This document shows positions 1-7,841 of a stretch of 15,674 bases of DNA, piece by piece. Position 1 is the stretch's first letter; each line of letters begins with the position of its first letter. Where the stretch lies: contig MHYI01000288.1 of the NCBI GenBank assembly GCA_001828295.1, positions 1 to 15,674 of the forward strand, written 5' to 3'. Source of the stretch: Planctomycetes bacterium RBG_16_41_13 (GTDB taxonomy: Bacteria; Planctomycetota; Brocadiia; Brocadiales; Brocadiaceae). Made by a program: the position numbers and the translations under genes. The notes below the pieces were generated by a model. That model was not told where the DNA came from. It did no database searches and was given only the letters and a program-made list of their open reading frames with translations.

Positions 1-372
1 ACCTATCACAAAATCATCCAGCAAGAGACCCTTGTTTAGCCCCAGCGCCTTCCTCCCCGTATACGCACCCTTCTCCTCAACAACAACGGGCTTTTCGGGC
101 AACACGATCTCTTTCTCCTGCTTGTTGTCCAGTATAAACCGTACGTCAAGATCGCTCCTCTTCAGAAACCGCCCTATGTCCTCTTTCAACAAACCGGAAA
201 AATTCTCCTGCAGCCACATCTGGGTAAATATGTTCGGAACGGCAATGCTTGCGTAAGCATCACCTATTGACTCAAGACGGGTATTCTTGAACCACAGATT
301 GAATCGTAATGGGCCTAATTTCTCCCTGACATTCTCAAGAATATCATCCCATATCTTTGAACAAGGTTCCAT
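1..372 (-). CDS. dnaA: Chromosomal replication initiator protein DnaA, N-terminal part (3' end outside window)
   Basis: The reverse complement of 1-372 is open throughout and gives 124 residues starting MEPCSKIWDDILENV. The segment REKLGPLRFNLWFKNTRLES followed by SIAVPN and WLQEN is typical of DnaA domain I, which binds DnaB helicase and other partners. A variable linker (about residues 86-112) leads into LLLDDFVIG, the usual entry to the AAA+ ATPase domain III. The Walker motifs and the DNA-binding domain IV lie beyond the left edge. The ATG at 370-372 is preceded on the minus strand by TTAGGA at a reasonable distance, and no upstream in-frame start looks better. DnaA binds 9-bp boxes and melts oriC with ATP. 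The non-coding region behind this start holds a perfect DnaA box, as expected for a dnaA-linked origin. The identification is by recognition of motifs and is firm despite truncation. Confidence 0.9.
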   Translation of the reverse strand, partial: MEPCSKIWDDILENVREKLGPLRFNLWFKNTRLESIGDAYASIAVPNIFTQMWLQENFSGLLKEDIGRFLKRSDLDVRFILDNKQEKEIVLPEKPVVVEEKGAYTGRKALGLNKGLLLDDFVIG

Positions 373-773
373 TGTGATTCCTAATTTTTTGCTGCTTGTT
401 TTGGTTGGATTGTGAATACGCAATCGTACGCGAAGGATTGAGATAGTATCAGAAGAGTTTTTATGTGTCAAAAAAAAACCGGCACTTTTTTTACCCAAAA
501 TTTTTGGCATACCACTGAAACGAATGCAACCCTTGCAGGTATCACATAGTTAAAAAAAATGACCGCTTCTTCAAAAAGATGAAAATAATTTTTTTTCTCC
601 CGCCTCCCCGCCACACTTTTTTACCGCCGTTGTATTTCAGGTTTCATAAGTCGTATCAGCACATCATATTACCGATGCCTTGCCTTCGCAACATCCATTT
701 GCCCCGCAATTCGCTCAGCAGGTTATCCCTCACACAGTTACTGTTCTTTACTCTCTCAAGTCGGGAAATTGAT

Positions 774-782
774 TGTGGATAA
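774..782 (-). promoter_or_regulatory. Perfect DnaA box (TTATCCACA on minus strand)
   Basis: The plus strand reads TGTGGATAA, the exact reverse complement of the E. coli consensus DnaA box TTATCCACA. It lies about 400 bp upstream of the dnaA start, in non-coding DNA. It could act in origin firing, in dnaA autoregulation, or both. One 9-mer alone is weak evidence, but the location beside dnaA raises its value. Confidence 0.6.
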
Positions 783-1012
783 TATGTCAGTTGCTTTCCC
801 CTCCCCTTTGTATGGTTTCTTCTCGTTAATACCTTATTTGTAAGACAATGCACCATTTCTTATTTCTTCAGACAATCACCTCTCCACATGTGTTTATTGC
901 CTGTGCATCGTTTTGTAAATAACCTGGTTTTCTTCTTCTCTCTAATCAATCGTAGATTTATTTTTCTCACTAGTTTTCACAATAAAAAATATATCCTTTA
1001 AAATAGAGCGTC

Positions 1013-1040
1013 TTGAGGTTAGAATATTTCTTTCTATAAA
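1013..1040 (+). promoter_or_regulatory. Candidate sigma-70-type promoter of the TPR lipoprotein gene
   Basis: TTGAGG (1013-1018), a 16-bp spacer and TATAAA (1035-1040) form a plausible -35/-10 pair, giving a start near 1047 and a leader of roughly 58 nt. The promoter sits inside an imperfect inverted repeat: ATAGAG-CGT at 1003-1011 pairs with ACG-CC-CTCTAT at 1065-1075. A second -10-like TATACT at 1083-1088 has no good -35 partner. This is motif reading only. Confidence 0.4.
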
Positions 1041-1104
1041 AAACTTTTATACGCTGTTTTAAAAACGCCCTCTATTCCCTGGTATACTAAACCTAAACCA
1101 CATC

Positions 1105-1818
1105 ATGTTTATACGTAAATTATCATACTTATCATTACTCTTTTGCATTTTCATTATCGGTTGCGGCAATAAAGCAGACTCGTTTAATAAAAAAGGTCTT
1201 TCTTTTTTTGAACAAAAAAAATACGATGAAGCAATTGATGCATTTAAAAAGGCATTGGAAATAAATACGAATCACTATGATGCCCATTATGGTTTAGGCG
1301 TGGTCTATTATGCAAAAGGAATGATAGACGAGTCGCTAACAGAACTAAAACGCGCCGTTGAACTTAATCCGGAAGAGCCAAAGGCTCGCTATAACATTGC
1401 GTTTGCATATATGGCAAAGCAAATGGCCATGGAGGCAATACAAGAATATAAAACGGCCATTGATTTATTTTCCTTGAAAAAAGACGTCAAAAAAGAAGCG
1501 GAGGCGCACCTTTACTTGTCGGTTGCCTATAGCCTGATGGAAAATCATGATGAAGCGCTTTTGGCATGTAAAAAAGCAATAGAGCTTAATCCGGAACTGG
1601 AAGACGGACACTATTTCATGGGCGTCTGCTATTACAAAAATAATATGTATGATGAAGCAATCGCTGCGCTAAAAAAAACAATAGTGCTGAATCCTAAAGC
1701 AGAAAAAGCACATAGTGTTCTGCATGTAATTTATGATAAACTTGGAATGGTTGAAGAGGCAACAAGAGAAAGGTTTATCTTGCAACAGTTTACTCAGGAA
1801 AGAAGGAATCGAAATTAG
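1105..1818 (+). CDS. TPR-repeat lipoprotein
   Basis: This 237-residue protein begins with a basic, then hydrophobic signal segment (MFIRKLSYLSLLFCIFIIGC). It ends in a lipobox-like IIGC, so Cys20 is the probable lipidated residue. Export by Sec and anchoring to a membrane facing the periplasm (paryphoplasm in planctomycetes) is inferred. The rest is about six tetratricopeptide repeats, near residues 24-57, 58-91, 92-125, 132-165, 166-199 and 200-233, with the usual A/Y/G/P pattern such as DEAIDAFKKALEIN and DEAIAALKKTIVLNP. TPR arrays are protein-protein scaffolds and no catalytic motif is present, so the partner is unknown. The ATG at 1105 is required for the signal peptide, yet no clear Shine-Dalgarno sequence precedes it. 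The gene starts the plus-strand group after the dnaA-side intergenic region. Confidence 0.85.
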   Translation: MFIRKLSYLSLLFCIFIIGCGNKADSFNKKGLSFFEQKKYDEAIDAFKKALEINTNHYDAHYGLGVVYYAKGMIDESLTELKRAVELNPEEPKARYNIAFAYMAKQMAMEAIQEYKTAIDLFSLKKDVKKEAEAHLYLSVAYSLMENHDEALLACKKAIELNPELEDGHYFMGVCYYKNNMYDEAIAALKKTIVLNPKAEKAHSVLHVIYDKLGMVEEATRERFILQQFTQERRNRN

Positions 1819-1866
1819 TCTCACAGCACAGCAAAACCGCAACGAAATAGAACCACCCCTCTTTTC

Positions 1867-1883
1867 CCTCCTTCACAAGGAGG
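1867..1883. repeat. Short perfect hairpin (7-bp stem, 3-nt loop) after the TPR gene
   Basis: CCTCCTT-CAC-AAGGAGG forms a 7-bp perfect stem 48 nt after the TPR gene's stop. No T tract follows, so it is not a classical intrinsic terminator. The flanking pyrimidine-rich context (ACCCCTCTTTTCCCTCC) resembles common dispersed intergenic repeats in environmental genomes. It may protect the 3' end of the transcript or be a repeat remnant. Confidence 0.45.
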
Positions 1884-1984
1884 AGATGCAAAACCCCTAC
1901 AAAAAAGAATTTTTTATAGAATAATACGATAGTATTACGTTTATAAACCGTTTATTTAATTATCTGTTTATTCAACGATTGTGT

Positions 1985-1989
1985 GGAGG
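1985..1989 (+). promoter_or_regulatory. Shine-Dalgarno site that fixes the hpt start at GTG 1999
   Basis: GGAGG at 1985-1989 stands 9 nt before GTG 1999. The alternative in-frame GTG at 1981 would place this ribosome site inside the coding region and has none of its own, so 1999 is preferred. Confidence 0.65.
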
Positions 1990-1998
1990 ATAAATGAC

Positions 1999-2550
1999 GT
2001 GGAAAAGGATGTTGCACGGGTCGTAATCAGCGAGAAACAAATTAAGGAGAAATTAGTCGAATTATCAAATACTTTGATTAATGCTTATCAAAATAAAGAA
2101 TGGACGATTATTGCAATACTTAACGGAAGTCTCGTATTTCTTGCAGATTTGATTCGCCATATTCCTTTTTCAATAAGATTGGATACCATAGACGCCTCAA
2201 GTTATGGTGATTCGACTATATCGAAAGGGGAGGTCAATATTATACACAATTTTAAAATTGATATTGAAGGCAAACATGTTTTAGTAATAGATGACATTGT
2301 TGATACAGGCAATACATTGAAAAAAGTTTTAGCAGATATTAAAAAATATGCCCCCGCTTCCTTGAAAAGCTGTGTGCTTTTAAGCCGTGGCGGAAGACGT
2401 CAAAATAAAATTAAACCTGATTATTGTTGTTTTAATGTGGGAGATGATTTTGTTGTTGGTTATGGCCTGGATTACAATAACAAATATAGAAATTTGCCCT
2501 ATATAGCAGTACTCAAAGACGAGTGCTATCGCAGAAACGGCTGTCCTTAG
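1999..2550 (+). CDS. hpt: Hypoxanthine phosphoribosyltransferase
   Basis: The 183-residue product matches the usual length of bacterial HPRT (about 180). HPRT converts hypoxanthine (and often guanine) plus PRPP to IMP (GMP) and pyrophosphate in cytosolic purine salvage. Visible motifs are NGSLVF near residue 42, the flexible-loop DASSYG near 65 and the PRPP-binding VLVIDDIVDTGNT at about 94-106. The C-terminal FVVGYGLDYNNKYRNLPYI segment is also highly characteristic. Start choice: GTG at 1999 has GGAGG 9 nt upstream, while GTG at 1981 has no ribosome site. The product then begins MEKDVARVVISEKQIKEKL, aligning well with the family N-terminus. The gene is 180 bp after the TPR gene on the same strand. 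mtnP further right is another purine-salvage enzyme, but the two are not adjacent. The tail CYRRNGCP is an unremarkable extension. Confidence 0.93.
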   Translation: MEKDVARVVISEKQIKEKLVELSNTLINAYQNKEWTIIAILNGSLVFLADLIRHIPFSIRLDTIDASSYGDSTISKGEVNIIHNFKIDIEGKHVLVIDDIVDTGNTLKKVLADIKKYAPASLKSCVLLSRGGRRQNKIKPDYCCFNVGDDFVVGYGLDYNNKYRNLPYIAVLKDECYRRNGCP

Positions 2551-2598
2551 AGCTTGTATCATAAGTATATTGCCTGAATTCCGCCTCCTGCGTAATTT

Positions 2599-2628
2599 CA
2601 CGGACAAACAAGTTTGTCCGTGCCACCC
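2599..2628. repeat. Palindromic repeat, copy 1 (REP-like hairpin plus CCACCC)
   Basis: CACGGACAAAC (2599-2609) and GTTTGTCCGTG (2612-2622) form a perfect 11-bp inverted repeat around AA, followed by CCACCC. A near-identical copy lies at 4620-4650 in the same orientation. Both are intergenic and flank the radical SAM gene. The form fits repetitive extragenic palindromes, some of which are spread by RAYT (Y1) transposases. No such transposase is in the window. The copy may also act in 3'-end stability of the hpt transcript. Confidence 0.85.
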
Positions 2629-2701
2629 ATCATACCGGTATTAAGATGTTATATTAGATTTCTCTAAAGACAGATGCGTTTAGCTATACCTCTTGCATAA
2701 G

Positions 2702-4531
2702 ATGCCATTATATACCATGGGCGACAAAAATACCTGCCATCGCACAAAGAAAATAATGTTGCTGTTTCCACCGGATTGGTTTCCTTCTGAACCATATTTA
2801 AGCCTTCCCTCTCTTACTGCTGTTTTGCGGTCTGCAGGCCATCTTGTCGTTCAAAAAGATATAAATCTTGAGATGTATGACTGGTTTTTCAGCAGTAACG
2901 GTCTTCAACTTGTTTTTGAAAAAGTGCCGAAACAATTAGAACGATTGAAAAATAAGTCGGCGTTATTCGGATTGGATAATAATGACAGGTCACTTAAACA
3001 GGCGTTAACAGGTTGTACAAAAGCCCGTATTAATGAATTGTCGCAACATGCTGAAGAAGCAAAAAAGATCGTAACTTCCCCGGATTTTTTTGATGTTAAA
3101 AAACTTGAATGGGCTATCAATATTTTCCACGAAGTGACTTCTGTAATCTCACTTGTATACGCCCCTGCAATTATTCGCCTGCCACCAATGGAAACAACAC
3201 TACCCTATAACACTTTTATTTCCACAGAGCTTCTGAAGGCAATAAAAGATGCTCAGGTAAACGTTTACAGGGATGTTTATAAGCAGATTTTGCATCCGTC
3301 TATACACGCAGAAAATCCGGACATTATTGGAATTTCAATCGTTCTAAAGCAGCAGCTTATATCTTCATTGACTTTTTGTTCACTTATCAAAGAAGATTTT
3401 CCACATATTCACATCACCATTGGCGGAAATACGGTAACGCGGCTTCGTGATATATTGCCGGAAAAGCCTGATCTGTTTGCTGTTTTCGATAGCGCCATAG
3501 TCTTTGAAGGAGAAACCGCGTTGCTTAAGCTTGTTGAAACACTCGGTACTACGCGAAATCTTGCAACCGTTCCAAACGTAATATTCAGAGATGCGTCAGG
3601 CATACATACTTCTCCATTAATAATGGCAGAAGATGTAACAAGACTGCCTATTCCTGATTTCGATGGTTTGCCATTAGAGAAATATTTTGTCCCTGAATTA
3701 ATCCTCCCTTACGTTGCCACGAGGGGCTGTTATTGGGGGCGTTGTAAATTCTGTGATCATGGGGAGGGATATACCGCCGGCTACAGGGCAAAAAAGATCA
3801 GCCAGATTATTGATGATATCCATTATCTTCAAAACAAGTATCACACGCATAATTTTCACTTTCCCGACGAATCATACCCTCCGGCTTTATTTAAAAAACT
3901 CTCTTATGCATTGATAAAAAACAACATGAACATTGCATGGATGACCCATTTAAGATTTGAAAATAGTTTAACAAATGAAGAAATCTGGGAAACTGCTGCA
4001 AATGCCGGTTGCAAGTACTTACATTTAGGCTTTGAGTCAGGAAGCGAACGGATATTAAAACGAATGGATAAGTCAACAACCACAAATATTATGAGCAAAA
4101 TGCTTAAAATCTCTTCTAACGCCGGCATATGGAACCATGTAATGGGCTTTTTCGGTTTTCCGGGAGAGTCCTATGAAGACGCACAACAAACAATACAATT
4201 TCTGGAGGAAAATAAAGAATTTGTACATTCGATAGGATTCGGCACATTTGATCTTTGCAAGTATGCGCCAGTGACCAAAGAAAATGATACCTTTGGCATT
4301 ACCTACTACAAGAATCCGGAATGGGATCTTGCGTTAAATTATTATTACACGGTTGACGAAGGACTTGGTATTGAAGATGCAGAAAAATTACTAGAAGCAT
4401 TTGAAAAGAACCACTATGAAGGGTGGGATTTAAGGATATTTATCAGAGAATATGTATTTTTATATGTTATACATTACGGGACAAACCGAATTCACTCACT
4501 ACGCCGCCATCCTCAAAACGCTGATGTTTAG
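2702..4531 (+). CDS. B12-binding-domain-type radical SAM protein of unknown substrate
   Basis: This protein of about 609 residues starts with KKIMLLFPPDWFPSEPYLSL, typical of an N-terminal cobalamin-binding-like domain. That domain runs to about residue 300 and ends with GGNTVTRLRDILP and an FEGE segment. A radical SAM core follows: the cluster-binding segment ATRGCYWGRCKFCDHGEG places Cys at about 343, 348 and 351 (CX4CX2C spacing). Further core segments are HFPDESYPP, LHLGFESGSERILKRMDK and NHVMGFFGFPGES. Such enzymes reduce SAM with a [4Fe-4S] cluster to make a 5'-deoxyadenosyl radical, and B12-binding members often methylate or rearrange unreactive carbons. Nothing in the sequence or neighbours names the substrate. 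Start is uncertain: TTG 2693, ATG 2702 and ATG 2717 are all in frame and none has a clear ribosome site. The gene is a single unit bounded by two copies of the same palindrome. A family role in lipid, cofactor or peptide modification is possible but unsupported. Confidence 0.85.
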   Translation: MPLYTMGDKNTCHRTKKIMLLFPPDWFPSEPYLSLPSLTAVLRSAGHLVVQKDINLEMYDWFFSSNGLQLVFEKVPKQLERLKNKSALFGLDNNDRSLKQALTGCTKARINELSQHAEEAKKIVTSPDFFDVKKLEWAINIFHEVTSVISLVYAPAIIRLPPMETTLPYNTFISTELLKAIKDAQVNVYRDVYKQILHPSIHAENPDIIGISIVLKQQLISSLTFCSLIKEDFPHIHITIGGNTVTRLRDILPEKPDLFAVFDSAIVFEGETALLKLVETLGTTRNLATVPNVIFRDASGIHTSPLIMAEDVTRLPIPDFDGLPLEKYFVPELILPYVATRGCYWGRCKFCDHGEGYTAGYRAKKISQIIDDIHYLQNKYHTHNFHFPDESYPPALFKKLSYALIKNNMNIAWMTHLRFENSLTNEEIWETAANAGCKYLHLGFESGSERILKRMDKSTTTNIMSKMLKISSNAGIWNHVMGFFGFPGESYEDAQQTIQFLEENKEFVHSIGFGTFDLCKYAPVTKENDTFGITYYKNPEWDLALNYYYTVDEGLGIEDAEKLLEAFEKNHYEGWDLRIFIREYVFLYVIHYGTNRIHSLRRHPQNADV

Positions 4532-4619
4532 CGCCTTCCTGCAAACACGGCTTTTTTAACATATACTCACTCAAGAGATGCATAATTTGTGATTTATAGA
4601 CAATGTAGTACAAGCCCAA

Positions 4620-4650
4620 CACGGACAAACAGAGTTTGTCCGTGCCACCC
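4620..4650. repeat. Palindromic repeat, copy 2 (REP-like hairpin plus CCACCC)
   Basis: CACGGACAAAC (4620-4630), spacer AGA and GTTTGTCCGTG (4634-4644) are followed by CCACCC. The arms are identical to the copy at 2599; only the loop differs (AGA instead of AA). It lies between the convergent 3' ends of the radical SAM gene and pheT. Without a T run it is not a standard terminator. Confidence 0.85.
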
Positions 4651-4696
4651 TACTATCAATTTAAAATTTACATTTTATGGGCTTTTTGGCTATACT

Positions 4697-6706
4697 TCAT
4701 TGCCTGCGCAATTCAGCACCTAGTTTTTTATATAAAGCATCAAGTATCACCTCCGAAGCGTTATCAACTTCCTCGCTTTTTAGTGTCCTTTCATGCGATT
4801 GAAAACAAAGATTAAACGCAATGCTTTTTTTACCTTCGGGAATTTGTTTTCCCCGGTATATATCAAAATAATTTACTTCTTTTACGATGGAAATCTTTCC
4901 ACCATTAATGCAATCTTCTATGGACGCCCACGTTTTTTCTTCATCAACAACTATCGCAAAATCCCTCTTAATCATTGGATAAGGAGAAGGTTCGCAATAT
5001 TTTTTATCAAAATGAGCTTTTTCAACCAAGGCATCTACGTCCAGCTCTATCAGGGTACACAACGTTTTAAAGCCTAATTCCTTACTTGCCTCACCAATAT
5101 AGCCAAGGGTTTTGCCGTCCATTAAAATTTTCGCTGCCTTTTCATTATTAAATAACCTCGTTTTTTCATGGAACGTTACCCACTCACATTTTTCATGTAT
5201 TTCAAGATTTTTTAAAAGTGATTGAACAATCCCTTTTCCCTCAAAAAACCCTGCGGAATCTAATAGCGACAAACAGACCTTTTCGTGTGGTAATTTTTCT
5301 CCTTTAAGATAAATTTTTGCAATTTCAAAGAGTTTTACCTTCTCGCACCCATGATTTGCATTATGTATCTTGACTTTTGCCAGGCTGGGCAATAACGAGG
5401 TACGTAAGATACTTTCCTCCTGCCGCAAAGGATTTGCTATTTCAACAACATCTTCACCCGACCAGAGATTCACTCCCTTCAAAAAAGCATGATTAACGAT
5501 ACTAAATGTCTTCGTCTCATAAAATCCTAATCCTGTTAAATTATTGCGAATAAGATTTTCTACAATCTCGTATTTACTCTTTTTACTGCCGCGAATACCT
5601 ATTGCTGTTTTGGCAGGAATATTATTATAGTCATAAATCCTGCTCACTTCTTCTATAAGATCAATTTCACGTGACACATCACCACGAAAACCTGGAATTT
5701 CAACATCAATAAAGGTATCAGCACAATTAAGAATTTTAAACTGCAAACTCCTTAGAATATCCAGTATTACGTCTCTGTTTATATCCACTCCCAAAATCTT
5801 TTTTACTCTTTCTATACGAAGCACTACCTTTTTCGCTTCATTTCGATTTGCACTAACATCTATAATATCTTTGCACATTTCACCGCCTGCATGCTCAATG
5901 ATTAGTTTTGCGGCCCTTTTTGACGCAAAATCCAAGCCCAATGGGTCAACACCTCTTTCAAAACGGCAGGAAGAATCAGAAACAATTCCCAACGTTTTGG
6001 AAGTACGCCGCACCTGTCTCGGCTCAAATTGGGCGCATTCAATAAGAATATTTCTTGTAGCATCTGTTACCTCCGTTTCCTTTTCCCCCATTACGCCGGC
6101 TATTGCGATCGGCCTCTTTTCATCAGCAATAACAAGCATGTCATGAAATAGTACACGTCTGGCGCCATTAATTGCAACGATCTCCTCTCCGCTCTCAGCC
6201 TTCCTTACATGTATTTGTCCGCCTGACACCGTATCCAAATCAAATGCGTGAAGGGGCTGTCCCGACTCCATCATTACATAGTTTGTTATGTCCACAACAT
6301 TATTAACAGGGCGAAGTCCAATGCATTTCAGTCTTTTCTGCAACCACTCCGGAGATGGTTTCACCGTTATATTACGTATCACACGAGCTGTATACTGTGA
6401 GCACAGCAACGGCTCTTTAACTTCTACTTTAACATTCTGAGAGATATCACCATCACCTTCGCGGGAAATATCTGTGCATGGCAATTGCAATTTTCCTTTT
6501 GTAATAGCCGCCACTTCTCTTGCAATGCCGATAATTCCCATGCAATCAGAACGATTAGCCGTAACTTCGAGGTCAATGCAGTAGTCATCCTCAAAAGGTT
6601 CAATGCTTGCCGCCACCAATCCGGCGCCGGTCAATTTATCTGCAAGCATTTTGGGAGACAAATCAAAGCAAACGTACTCTTTTAACCAACTATAGCTAAT
6701 CTTCAT
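4697..6706 (-). CDS. pheT: Phenylalanine--tRNA ligase beta subunit, compact form
   Basis: PheT pairs with PheS as an alpha2-beta2 synthetase charging tRNA-Phe in the cytosol. The 669-residue product opens with MKISYSWLKEYVCFDL. B3/4 editing-domain segments run from about residue 101 to 275 (VNNVVDITNYVMMESGQPLH, AGVMGEKETEV, CRFERGVDP), and the B5 domain from about 293 to 365 (PGFRGDVSREIDLIEEVSRI). A catalytic-like core (about 380-560) and a C-terminal anticodon-binding FDX-ACB domain (about 573-669, PYPMIKRDFAIVVD) follow. E. coli PheT is about 795 residues. The difference is explained by loss of the EMAP-like tRNA-binding OB fold: the usual roughly 110-residue insertion after GLVAASIE is replaced by a short link (PFEDDYC) before IDLEVTANRSD. 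Such short PheT forms are known in some bacteria. The gene is 94 nt after pheS and ends the translation operon. The ribosome site before ATG 6706 is weak (GAGAAA). Confidence 0.96.
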   Translation of the reverse strand: MKISYSWLKEYVCFDLSPKMLADKLTGAGLVAASIEPFEDDYCIDLEVTANRSDCMGIIGIAREVAAITKGKLQLPCTDISREGDGDISQNVKVEVKEPLLCSQYTARVIRNITVKPSPEWLQKRLKCIGLRPVNNVVDITNYVMMESGQPLHAFDLDTVSGGQIHVRKAESGEEIVAINGARRVLFHDMLVIADEKRPIAIAGVMGEKETEVTDATRNILIECAQFEPRQVRRTSKTLGIVSDSSCRFERGVDPLGLDFASKRAAKLIIEHAGGEMCKDIIDVSANRNEAKKVVLRIERVKKILGVDINRDVILDILRSLQFKILNCADTFIDVEIPGFRGDVSREIDLIEEVSRIYDYNNIPAKTAIGIRGSKKSKYEIVENLIRNNLTGLGFYETKTFSIVNHAFLKGVNLWSGEDVVEIANPLRQEESILRTSLLPSLAKVKIHNANHGCEKVKLFEIAKIYLKGEKLPHEKVCLSLLDSAGFFEGKGIVQSLLKNLEIHEKCEWVTFHEKTRLFNNEKAAKILMDGKTLGYIGEASKELGFKTLCTLIELDVDALVEKAHFDKKYCEPSPYPMIKRDFAIVVDEEKTWASIEDCINGGKISIVKEVNYFDIYRGKQIPEGKKSIAFNLCFQSHERTLKSEEVDNASEVILDALYKKLGAELRRQ

Positions 6707-6800
6707 AACACTTTTTTCTCATTTTAATCTTATAAAAACACGAAGAGGGCACTTTTACCATTCCTGTATATTCCCCTCATAAAACCATACTAAATCCTAT

Positions 6801-7817
6801 TCAAAATTGAGAAAGAAAACGCATATCATTTTCATAAAACAAACGTATATCATTTATGCCATACTTTAACATGGCGACCCTTTCCACTCCCAACCCAAAC
6901 GCAAAACCAGTATATTTTTCTGCATCATAATGAACGGCTTCAAACACATTAGGGTCAACCATTCCTGCCCCTAAGATTTCCACCCATCCGCTATATGAGC
7001 ATACGCTGCATCCTTTGCCACTGCATAGAGAACAGGAAATATCCACTTCGGCGCTAGGTTCCGTAAAAGGAAAGAATGAAGGGCGGAGCCTCATTTGAAC
7101 ATTTTGTCCAAAATAAGATTTTATAAATTGGTTCAGCGTGCCTTTCAGGTCGGCAAAGCTTACGCTTTCATCTACCAACAAGCCTTCCACCTGGTGAAAC
7201 ATAAAAGAATGACGCGCATCTACCGTGTCCGGTCGGTAAACGACGCCAGGCGCAATGATACGAACCGGCGGTTTTTGCTTCTCCATAATGCGAATTTGAA
7301 CGGTGGATGTTTGACTCCGCAACAATACATCTTCCTTAATATAGAACGTATCAAAATCCGTTCGGGAAGGATGGTCGGAAGGAATGTTCAGTGCATCAAA
7401 GTTATAATACTCCAACTCCACTTCCGGTCCGTAAGCAACCTCAAACCCCAATCTGGCAAAAACGTCCTTGATATCATCGATTGTTTGGGTGATAGGGTGC
7501 TTTTTGCCTACATCCGTCGGCTTTCCCGGCAATGTAACATCAAAAAACTCTTTCTGGTTTGCAGGTTTTTTATCCAAAGACAAGCTGTGTATTAAATCGG
7601 TAAGCGTCCTGCAAATTTCATCTTTTAAAGCATTAACCTGTTTTCCATAAGAGGCGCGTTTATCCACAGGTAGTTTTGGTATGACTTTCATCAATTCACT
7701 GACTATCCCCGTCCTGCCAATATATTTCACACTAAGCTGCTCTGCCTCTTGCCGTGTTTTTATCTTGCCAACTTCATTATGAAACATTTTTTGAGCATCT
7801 TGTATTTTTTCCGGCAT
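6801..7817 (-). CDS. pheS: Phenylalanine--tRNA ligase alpha subunit
   Basis: The 338-residue product (family usually 320-345) is the catalytic subunit that activates phenylalanine and transfers it to tRNA-Phe. An N-terminal coiled-coil region (about 1-90) precedes the class II core. Visible core motifs are LLRSQTSTVQIR (about 165-176), the motif 2 region ARHSFMFHQVEG (about 201-212) and motif 3 FGLGVERVAMLKYGI (about 307-321). Four cysteines near 262, 265, 270 and 273 (CSLCSGKGCSVC) form a ribbon seen in many PheS proteins. Start choice: an in-frame ATG at 7862 would add 15 residues, but it lies inside a terminator-like stem and a T run. ATG 7817 follows TTAGGA with an 11-nt gap and yields MPEKIQDA, the normal family N-terminus. 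The gene follows rplT, as in E. coli. Confidence 0.95.
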   Translation of the reverse strand: MPEKIQDAQKMFHNEVGKIKTRQEAEQLSVKYIGRTGIVSELMKVIPKLPVDKRASYGKQVNALKDEICRTLTDLIHSLSLDKKPANQKEFFDVTLPGKPTDVGKKHPITQTIDDIKDVFARLGFEVAYGPEVELEYYNFDALNIPSDHPSRTDFDTFYIKEDVLLRSQTSTVQIRIMEKQKPPVRIIAPGVVYRPDTVDARHSFMFHQVEGLLVDESVSFADLKGTLNQFIKSYFGQNVQMRLRPSFFPFTEPSAEVDISCSLCSGKGCSVCSYSGWVEILGAGMVDPNVFEAVHYDAEKYTGFAFGLGVERVAMLKYGINDIRLFYENDMRFLSQF

Positions 7818-7841
7818 AATGAATAATTTCCTAATGTTTAT

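Larger units (their letters stand above)
373..1104. other. Non-coding region next to dnaA; candidate replication origin (oriC)
   Basis: No convincing gene lies in these 732 bases between the divergent dnaA and TPR genes; short open frames here have no protein-like character. Visible features are a perfect DnaA box (TGTGGATAA, 774-782) and weaker 7-of-9 matches at 411-419 (TGTGAATAC), 880-888 (CTCTCCACA) and 914-922 (TGTAAATAA). There are several A or T homopolymer runs (471-479, 486-492, 554-561, 589-596) and an AT-rich stretch at about 936-1006 that could serve as an unwinding element. In many bacteria oriC adjoins dnaA, which is the main reason for this call. Against it, only one box is perfect, and GC skew cannot be judged here. 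The region also must contain the dnaA promoter, which I could not place. Confidence 0.4.

Noticed and set aside
7095..7595. 166-codon plus-strand open frame opposite pheS
   Set aside because: It is antisense to a certain pheS gene, has no family resemblance and its composition reflects the complementary strand.
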